Assembly: GCF_038502225.1 (NCBI RefSeq)
Contig: NC_091298.1
Span: forward strand, 37,879,233-37,943,232
Reading direction: 5' to 3'
DNA length: 64,000 nt
DNA from: Cherax quadricarinatus
Taxonomy: Eukaryota > Arthropoda > Malacostraca > Decapoda > Parastacidae
Shown piece by piece: positions 56,677 to 64,000 of this stretch (positions within the stretch are counted from its first letter, which is position 1; each line of letters starts with the position of its first letter). Made by a program: the position numbers and the translations under genes. Below the pieces are notes generated by a model. That model was not told the origin of the DNA, did no database searches, and saw only the letters and a program-made list of their open reading frames with translations.

Positions 56677-57031
56677 ACCTTATTAATATCCCATTTATTA
56701 ACACCTATCTTCCACTTATACACCTCGATCAGGTCTCCCCCCATTCTTCGTCTAACAAGTGAATGTAACTTAAGAGTCTTCAATCTTTCTTCATAAGGAA
56801 GATTTCTAATGCTATGTATTAATTTAGTCATCCTACGCTGAATGTTTTCTAACGAATTTATATCCATTCTGTAATATGGAGACCAGAACTGAGCTGCATA
56901 ATCTAGGTGAGGCCTTACTAATGATGCATAAAGCCGCAGTACGACCTCCGGACTTCTGTTGCTTACACTTCTTGATATAAATCCCAGTAATCTATTTGCC
57001 TTATTACGTACGCTTAGGCATTGCTGTCTTG

Positions 57032-57435
57032 AACATTAAAATGGTATGAAATACCGACAGATTGTTAGGTAAGACACATATGCAGCAGTTAGGTATCTTT
57101 ATTTCGAAACGTTTCGCCTACACAGTAGGCTTCTTCAGTCGAGTACAGAAAGGTTGATAGAAGCAGAAGATACTTGAAGACGATGTAATCAGTCCATCAC
57201 CCTTAAAGTTTTGAGGTGGTCAGTCCCTCAGTCTGGAGAAGAGCATTGGAACAATGCTCTTCTCCAGACTGAGGGACTGACCACCTCAAAACTTTAAGGG
57301 TGATGGACTGATTACATCGTCTTCAAGTATCTTCTGCTTCTATCAACCTTTCTGTACTCGACTGAAGAAGCCTACTGTGTAGGCGAAACGTTTCGAAATA
57401 AAGATACCTAACTGCTGCATATGTGTCTTACCTAA
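57032..57435. mobile_element. Palindromic pLTR element FB-f
   Basis: A 404-base insert with a perfect 13-bp duplication, CATTGCTGTCTTG (57019-57031 and 57436-57448). Same family as FB-e, with a centre reading GCATTGGAACAATGC. The core at 57362-57390 is CTGAAGAAGCCTAC, TGT, GTAGGCGAAACG, then AATAAAGATACC. Confidence 0.87.
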
Positions 57436-57448
57436 CATTGCTGTCTTG

Positions 57449-58451
57449 GTTTAAGGTTGCTGCTTATCATAACCCCCAAGTCCTTTTCGCAATCTGTATG
57501 GCTAAGTTCTACATTATTTAACTTATAAGTGCTAGGGTTATGGACACTCCCGAGCTTCAGAACCTTGCATTTATCTATATTGAACTGCATCTGCCACTTT
57601 TCTGACAAAGAATAGAGTTTGCCTAAATCTTTCTGAAGTTCCCTAATATCTACGTCTGAATCAATTATCCTACCTATCTTTGTGTCATCGGCGAATTTGC
57701 TCATATCACTACTAATTCCTTCATCAAGATCATTGATATATATTATAAACAACAACGGGCCCAAGACTGATCCCTGTGGAACGCCGCTTGTTACTGATCC
57801 CCACTCGGATTTAACCCCATTTATGGACACTCTCTGCTTCCTGTCTGTGAGCGATGATTCGATCCACGAGAGCACCCTTCCCCCAATGCCATGAGCTGCC
57901 ACTTTCTTTAACAGTCTTTGGTGCTGAACTCCATCAAAAGCCTTACTAAAATCTAAGTAAATAATATCAAATTCTTTATCGTGGTCAGCAGCCTCAAAAG
58001 CTTTACTGAAGAAAGTTAATAAATTAGTTAGACAAGACCGGCCTCTTGTGAATCCATGCTGAGTATCATTAATCAAGCTATGCTTATCGAGATGGCTTCT
58101 TATATTATCAGCTATAATTGACTCTAGTAATTTGCATACAATTGAGGTCAGTCTTATTGGGCTGTAATTTGACGGTAACGACTTGTCCCCTGTTTTAAAA
58201 ATAGGAATTACATTAGCCATCTTCCACATATCAGACACTACACCTGTTTGAATAGATAAATTAAAAATATTAGTTAATGGTTCACAGAGTTCCATTTTGC
58301 ATTCCTTAAGAACCCTTGAAAAAACCTCATCAGGACCCGGTGACTTATTTTGCTTCAGCCGGTCTATCTGCTTCACAACCATTTCACTAGTGACTGTGAT
58401 GTTACATAATTTATCTTCTTCTGGCCCACTATAAAAATTAATTACTGGAAT
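57449..58451 (-). CDS. CR1-C copy X ORF2: reverse-transcriptase part
   Basis: The frame is open on minus from the FB-X4 junction (IPVINFYSGPEEDKLC) through KQNKSPGPDEVFSRVLKEC, NVIPIFKTGDKSLPSNYS, YLDFSKAFDG, SGVPQGSVLGPLLF and FADDTKIG. It continues to LGVMISSNLKPRQQ at the FB-f junction. The catalytic FADD is intact. It continues the endonuclease ORF beyond 58837. The two insertions, not point mutations, are what disable this region. Confidence 0.83.
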
Positions 58452-58824
58452 GTAGATGAATGGTTCAGAGAACCGACATGTTGATAAATTAGACACATGT
58501 GCAACTCTTGGGTATCTTTATTGAGGAAACGTTTCGCCACACAGTGGCTTCATCAGTCCATACATAGGAGAAACTTGAAGAACAGGAGGAGAATGAGGTA
58601 ATCAGTCCCTCAACCTTGAGTCGATGTGTTCAGTCCATCAATCTTGAGTAGAATTCTACTCAAGATTGATGGACTGAACACATCGACTCAAGGTTGAGGG
58701 ACTGATTACCTCATTCTCCTCCTGTTCTTCAAGTTTCTCCTATGTATGAACTGATGAAGCCACTGTGTGGCGAAACGTTTCCTCAATAAAGATACCCAAG
58801 AGTTGCACATGTGTCTAATTTATC
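58452..58824. mobile_element. Palindromic pLTR element FB-X4
   Basis: A 373-base insert with a perfect 12-bp duplication, AATTACTGGAAT (58440-58451 and 58825-58836). It is an almost perfect palindrome about the GAATTC at 58651-58656, with arms of about 167 bases. The left end has 33 extra bases (GTAGATGAATGGTTCAGAG, AACCGACATG) that the right end lacks. The core at 58751-58778 is CTGATGAAGCCAC, TGT, GTGGCGAAACG. Confidence 0.88.
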
Positions 58825-58836
58825 AATTACTGGAAT

Positions 58837-60090
58837 ATTATTAGTGTCTTTCTGTGTAAAAACCGAGAGAAAATAATTATTTAAATTCGAGCACATTTCA
58901 TTCTTTTTGTCAGTAAGATGCCCATAGTTATCTTTAAGGGGACCTGTCTTATCTCTGACTTTTGTTCTATATACCTGGAAAAAACTTTTTGGGTTAGTTT
59001 TAGAATCCCTAGCAACTTTAATTTCATAGTCCCTTTTAGCTTTTCTTATCCCCTTTTTAATGTCCCTCTTAATGTCAATATACTGATTCATAAGATGACC
59101 CTCACCTCTTTTGATACGCCTATAAATTCCTTTCTTATGCCCTAATAGATATTTCAGCCTATTACTCATCAATTTTGGGTCATTTCTATTTGATCTAATT
59201 TCTTTATACGGGATAAACGTTCTTTGAGCCTCATGTATAGTGTTCAGAAAACTGTCATATTGATAGCTCTCTTCGTTACCCCAGTCAACAGATGATAAGT
59301 GTTCTCTAAGCCCATCGTAATCTGCTAAGGGAAAATCTGGGACTGTTACTGAGTTATCCCTACTATCATACTTCCATTCAATGCTAAATGTAATTGATTT
59401 GTGGTCGCTAGCACCCAGTTCCTCTGAAACTTCTAAATTATTAACAAGGGATTCATTGTTTGCCAGAACTAAGTCAAGCAGGTTATTACCCCTTGTAGGT
59501 TGTGTCACAAACTGCTTCAAAAAACAATCCTGTACTACTTCTAAGAAGTCGTATGATTCTAAATTCCCAGTCAAGAAATTCCAATCAATATGACTAAAGT
59601 TAAAGTCTCCTAGAATTACTACATTATTGTGCCTTGTGGCCCTAACAATTTCCTCCCATAGTAGTCTCCCCTGGTCCCTACCTAAGTTTGGGGGAAGGTA
59701 TATCACACCTAAAATTAATTTTTCATGTCCCTCTGAAAATTCTATCCAAACAGACTCTATATGTGTTACTCCAGACTTAATACCCGTTTTTATGCAACAG
59801 TTCAAGCGATCTCGGACATACAATGCCACCCCACCCCCCTTCCCGACACTTCTATCTACTTGGAACAATTTAAAACCCTGAATGTGACATTCTGCAGGCA
59901 TGTCCCGACTTTTTGAATTAAACCACGTCTCAGTTATGGCAAATACATCAATGTTACCTGCACTAGCAACTAGTCTCAACTCGTCCATCTTATTCCTGGC
60001 ACTGCTACTATTTGTGTAATATATATTTAAAGACCCTTTTCTGTCTTTAACCTTCCTGCTCCTTTCTGTTATCCTTTCTGGCCTTGTCAA
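58837..60090 (-). CDS. CR1-C copy X ORF2: endonuclease part
   Basis: Minus-strand frame, open for about 418 codons. Motifs: YYTNSSSARNKMDEL, AITETWFNSKSRDMP, GKGGGVALYVRDRL, LGVIYLPPNLGRDQ, ILGDFNFSHIDWN, LGASDHKSITF. The linker YEIKVARDSKTNPKSFFQVY, typical of CR1 ORF2, follows. The real ORF2 ATG is probably at 60194-60196 (GGTATGGG), 14 bases after the ORF1 stop. That frame ends in a TAA shortly before the first motif, so a small indel near 60070-60090 separates the N-terminus. Confidence 0.83.
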
Positions 60091-60210
60091 TTAGTGCCAC
60101 TGGCTTTCCAATATCCACCTCGTTTTGCCTATTACTAGTTCTCCTAGTACTCATATTACTACACTGCGATTTCACTGTTTTCCCGCCAAAACCCATACCA
60201 CTAACTATTC

Positions 60211-61176
60211 CTAGTTTAAAGACCTAACAGCTCCCTCCACTGCGTTGGCCAGTGCTCCCACCCCAGACCTAGATAAGTGAACCCCATCCCTGGCATACAT
60301 GTCATTTCTGCCATAGAAGAGGTCCCAGTTGTCAATGAATGTTACCGCATTTTCCTTACAGTATTTGTCCAGCCAGCAATTGACACCAATTGCTCTGGAC
60401 AACCATTCATTTCCAACTCCTCTCCTTGGCAAAATGCCACATATGACAGGTTTCCCACCCTTCCTCCTAATTATCTCTATTACTGACCTATACCTGCTAT
60501 TCAGGTCCTTACTCCTACGTCTGCCAACATCGTTGCCTCCAGCACTGAGACAGATAATAGGATTGCTCCCATTACCTCTCATGATGTCATCCAGACGGCT
60601 AACAATATCCTTCATCCCAGCCCCAGGAAAACACACTCTCTGCCTCCTACTCCTATCCTTCAAGCAGAATGTCCTATCCATGTACCTAATCTGGCTATCC
60701 CCAACAACAACAATGCTTTTACCTTCCTTGGCGTCGTCCGTCGTGATGCTCCGAGTAGTCGACTCACATTCGTCAGGTAGCATTACACCACTTGTGGAAT
60801 TCGTCAAGACGTTCTCGATGGTCTTCGTTAGGGTTTCTAGGGATGTCTCACTCACGTCTACCAATGCTTCCTTGGTGCTCGTTGTGGCATTCCCAGTAGA
60901 ACACTCACATTCGTCAGGTAGCACCGAGAATGAGTTGGAAGTTTCCACGGTAGTCTTCTGGTTTCTCGTTGTTTCTGCCTCTCCAACCGTTTTCTTGATC
61001 CTCAGCTTGGTTCCATGTTGCCCGGCCACTGACCAAGCTCCCCTTTTAACCTGGGGACTCACAACAGGAGGATTACTACGAATCCTCTTGTTCTCCTCCG
61101 TTAATCGCCCTATCTCCTGCTTAGCAACTGTGAACTCTTCTCTCAGCTGCTGGTAAAGCTGCTCAAGAGAGGGCAT
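60211..61176 (-). CDS. CR1-C copy X ORF1: coiled coil plus SGNH hydrolase, intact
   Basis: A 321-codon ORF. Residues 1-33 (MPSLEQLYQQLREEF to LTEENKRIR) form a likely coiled coil for self-association. Residues 34-153 are a polar linker with two LPDECE modules (86-91 and 133-138). The SGNH fold has GDSQ with the nucleophile at Ser161, GGND at 213-216 and DGVH with Asp297 and His300. ORF1 proteins of CR1 LINEs bind RNA and some carry this esterase domain; its role is unresolved. The ATG follows a 5' UTR shared with copy 3. Copy 3 lacks the first LPDECE duplication. Confidence 0.9.
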   Translation of the reverse strand: MPSLEQLYQQLREEFTVAKQEIGRLTEENKRIRSNPPVVSPQVKRGAWSVAGQHGTKLRIKKTVGEAETTRNQKTTVETSNSFSVLPDECECSTGNATTSTKEALVDVSETSLETLTKTIENVLTNSTSGVMLPDECESTTRSITTDDAKEGKSIVVVGDSQIRYMDRTFCLKDRSRRQRVCFPGAGMKDIVSRLDDIMRGNGSNPIICLSAGGNDVGRRRSKDLNSRYRSVIEIIRRKGGKPVICGILPRRGVGNEWLSRAIGVNCWLDKYCKENAVTFIDNWDLFYGRNDMYARDGVHLSRSGVGALANAVEGAVRSLN

Positions 61177-61240
61177 CCTGGTTCAGATTCACAGAGAGCA
61201 CACAAACAGGTCTTCACAGAGCTAAGTACACGTCACCACA

Positions 61241-64000
61241 CCAATCAAACCCAGCCCCTCCGTTTCATATTTTTGTCCAATCTCTTCTTACAACTACCCA
61301 GGGTCCTAGCCTCGATCACCCTACTGGGAAGATTGTTCCATGCATCCAAAACTCTGTTAGACAACCAGTACTTACCTAAGTCTTTTCTAAATCTAAATTT
61401 TTCCAACTTAAATCCATTATTTCCGGTTCTTACCTGGTTTGACACCCTCAGTATATTTCCAATATCTCCTTTGTCATGCCCGTCATCCACTTATACACTT
61501 CAATGATATCTACCGCTCATTCTACGTCTCTCCAGAGAGTGGAGATTTAAGGCTTTAAGTCTATCTTCATACGGGAGATTCCTTACACAGTAAATCATTT
61601 TAGTCATTCTTCTATGTATGTTCTCCAATGAATCTATATCCATCCTGTAGTAAGGAGACCAAAACTGAACGGCATAATCTAAATGAAGCCTCACTAGTGA
61701 TGTATAGAGCTGGAAAATAACTTTTGGACTTCTGCTACGTATACTTCTTGAGATAAATCCAAGTAATCTGTTAGCCTTGTTGCGCACACTTAGGTACAGC
61801 TGTCTCGGCTTTAGGTTTCTGCTTACCATGACTCCCAAGTGTTTTTCACATTCTGTACGATCAAGGTCTACTTCACCTATATTACAGCTTCGAGGGTTAT
61901 TTTCATTACCAGGGACTAGTACCTGTCACTTATCAACATTGAACTTCATCTGCCATTTTTCAGACCAAGACATTAATTTGTCCAAATCATCCTGGAGTTC
62001 ATTGCTATCTTCCTCAGAATGAATTATACGGCCTATCTTTGTATCATCAGCAAATTTACTCATGTCACTCGTAATCCCTTCATCTAGGTCATTAATGTAA
62101 ATTATGAACAAGAGAGCACCTAAAAATGATCTTTGTGGAACGCCACTAATGACTAATCCCCCATTCAGATTTCGCTCCATTAATGGTAACTCTCTGCTTT
62201 CTATTGGTAAGCCATGCCGCTATCCATGCTAGAACTTTAACTCCTATACCATGAGCTGCCACTTTTCTTAAGAGTCTCCTGTGAGATACTCTATCGAAGG
62301 CTTTACTAAAATCCAAATAAACAATATCATATTCTTTATCACTGTCCACTGCCTTAAATGTTCTATTGAAGAACGTCAGTAAATCTGTCAGACAGGAACG
62401 ACCTCTCCTGAATCCATGCTGAGATTCATTAATCAAATTATGCTCTTCAAGGTTACTTCTAATAATGTCAGCTATAATTGATTCTAATAACTTGCCCTCT
62501 GTAAGTGTCAGGCTTATTAGACGGTAATTTGAAGGAGTGAACTTATCCCCTGATTTGAATATAGGAACCACATTAGCCATCTTCCACAACTCTGGCATAA
62601 CACCGGTAAGGATGAACGCATTAAACACACTCGTTAATGGCTGACTAAGTTCCATCTTGCATTCCTTAAGTACCCTGGAAAACAACTCATCGGGTCCCGG
62701 GGACTTATTTTGCTTCAGTTTGTCTATCTGTTTAATAACCATGTCCCTCGTGACAGTAATATTAGTTAATTTAAATTCATCAGGAACTAAATAATTGTTA
62801 ATTACTGGAATCTCATTTATGTCTTCCTGTGTAAAAACTGACAAAAAATATTCATTAAATAAGGAACACATTTCCAGTTAGTTATCCGTCAGCTGTCCAT
62901 TCCCAATTTTCAGAGGTCCTACTTTTTTCTTCACCTTCGTCCTGTACACTCGAAAGAAACCCTTTGGATTAGTCTTTGATTCATTAGCATCTCTAATTTC
63001 ATAGTCACGTTTAGCCTTTCTAATCCTCTTTTTTACTTCTCTTTTAAGCTGAACATATTGGTCAGTAAGGTTAACCTATCTTCTTCTGATATGCCTATAA
63101 ATTCCCCTTTTCTCCCCTAATAGATGCTTTAGCCTCATGTTAATCCATTTGGGATCGCTATTATTAGACCTAATTCCTCTCTGGGGAATGTATATACTCT
63201 GAGCTCGGTGTACATTATTAAGAAAAAATCATAAATGCTGATCCCTTCATAATCATAAGTATGATGACTGTCAATAAAATCATTAGCTAGATAACCCCAA
63301 TCGAGATTTGACAGGAGTTCCCCAAGTGCATTATAATCGGCAGAACGAAAATCAGGGATTTTTACCGTATTATCATTATTCTTGTATTCCCAATTAATGC
63401 TAAAAGTGATGGATTTGTGATCACTTGTGCCAAGCTCTTCAGCGATCTCCAGATTATTTACGAGTGTTTCCTTATTTGACAAGACTAGGTCTAGCAAATT
63501 ATTACCCCTGGTAGGCTCTGTTACACACTGCTTCAGAAAACAGTCCTGAGCTGTTTTATAAAGTCACTGGACAGTAGATTGCCGATCAAAGAATTCCAGT
63601 CAATTTCACTAAAGTTAAAATCCCCTGCTAGCACTATGTTATTGTGGCTAGAAGCCCTAACAATTTTGTCCCTAAGAAGTCTCCCTCTATCGTGATCTAA
63701 GCCAGGAGGTGGGTATATTACACCTAGAATAAGTTTTTCTTGACCTTCTACAAACTCTACCCAAACAGATTCTGTTACTGTTCAATCTATTTTTATACCT
63801 GTTTTTATGCAACAGTTAATATTTTCTCGAACATATAATGCAACTCCTCCCCTTCCCATTACATCTATCCATATGGAACAACTCAAACCCTTGATCATTA
63901 CACTCAGCAATCATATACTGACTCTTTAAATCATACCAGGTTTCAGTTAATGCAATGACATCGAAGTTCCCAGCACATGCTATCAAGCGTAGTTCATTAA
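61241..64000 (-). mobile_element. CR1-C copy 5, runs off the window
   Basis: The 3' end at 61241 (MKRRGWV, then GGGTTTGATTGGTGT) is fused directly to the 5' end of copy X, so the two are head to tail. Blocks upward are VRTGNNGFKLEKFRFRKDLG, NLPYEDRLKALNLHSLE (61520-61580), FADDTKIG (about 62025-62050) and VPQRSFLGALLF (GVPQGS altered). Then come KSPGPDELFSRVL near 62690, endonuclease LLDLVLSNKETLV near 63450 and GDFNF near 63615. Stops and frameshifts are present. It belongs to the copy 3 subfamily. Confidence 0.85.

Larger units (their letters stand above)
55651..61240 (-). mobile_element. CR1-C copy X, full-length but with four nested palindromes
   Basis: It has a complete layout on minus: 5' UTR (61177-61240, GTACTTAGCTCTGTGAAG), intact ORF1 (60211-61176), endonuclease (58837-60090), RT (57449-58451), C-terminus in pieces (56196-57018) and a 3' end with octamer tail at 55651. 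Insertions FB-X4, FB-f, FB-g and FB-e split it, each with its own target duplication. Apart from these the RT frames are fairly well kept (SKFADDTKIGRI). It represents a CR1-C subfamily different from copy 3. Confidence 0.88.

Noticed and set aside
58452..58824. MITE of a DNA transposon (because of inverted repeats)
   Set aside because: Variable 9-15-bp duplications, pLTR homology to PLE-H and the internal AATAAAG box argue for a PLE derivative. DNA transposons usually give a fixed duplication length.
60329..61156. 275-codon plus-strand ORF
   Set aside because: Antisense of the intact CR1-C ORF1 (60211-61176), which has clear SGNH motifs on the minus strand.

Overview
This window looks like a eukaryotic, retroelement-saturated stretch of genome. 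I infer a decapod crustacean, possibly a crayfish-type genome. The grounds are several non-LTR retrotransposon clades (CR1, RTE, L2/Crack-like), several Penelope-like element (PLE) families, tRNA-derived SINEs and long (TA)n/(CA)n microsatellites. The species call rests on recall of repeat families and was not searched. No intact host gene was recognised. The only candidate host-like coding piece is a short, frameshifted exon at 35402-35704 (- strand).

Layout. 1-7.8 kb: a CR1 fragment (family A), a PLE-type 3' tail (family T), two tandem RTE copies and tRNA-SINEs, separated by (TA)n. 7.8-10 kb: mostly unrecognised DNA with a possible solo LTR and one SINE. 10.1-12.9 kb: a head-to-tail chain of four truncated CR1-A 3' ends joined at (CA)n or CA-rich junctions. 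12.9-17 kb: old decayed CR1 and another LINE (family E). 17-21.7 kb: unrecognised DNA, a 100-base assembly gap, a 21-bp minisatellite, a ~54-bp minisatellite, a GC-rich block and a 30-bp tandem repeat. 22-34 kb: CR1-C copies carrying nested PLEs and one nearly intact full-length LINE (family D, 27312-31089). 34-40 kb: PLE tails, the exon candidate, unrecognised AT-rich DNA and decayed CR1-A. 40.3-42.8 kb: a 2.5-kb PLE palindrome. 45.5-49.5 kb: a near-complete CR1-C with an uninterrupted 998-codon ORF2. 50.6-52.5 kb: a decayed LINE (family F). 53-64 kb: CR1-A and two or three CR1-C copies on the - strand, with many small palindromic PLE derivatives nested in them.

How the parts work together. 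Autonomous CR1-C encodes a coiled-coil plus SGNH-esterase ORF1 and an endonuclease/reverse-transcriptase ORF2. Autonomous PLEs encode RT plus GIY-YIG endonuclease. Short palindromic elements carry only PLE terminal repeats (pLTRs). Each contains a hammerhead-like core (YTGAnnA, a short hairpin, then GAAAC) followed by a CAATAAAG-like box and, in most, a terminal TGTCGG hairpin. Most are bounded by 9-15-bp target-site duplications that I can read directly. I infer that they are non-autonomous passengers of the PLE machinery. They are the most interesting system in the window. Microsatellite tails, (TA)n and (CA)n, and the CR1-C octamer tail seem to act repeatedly as landing sites, which builds tandem chains of truncated copies.
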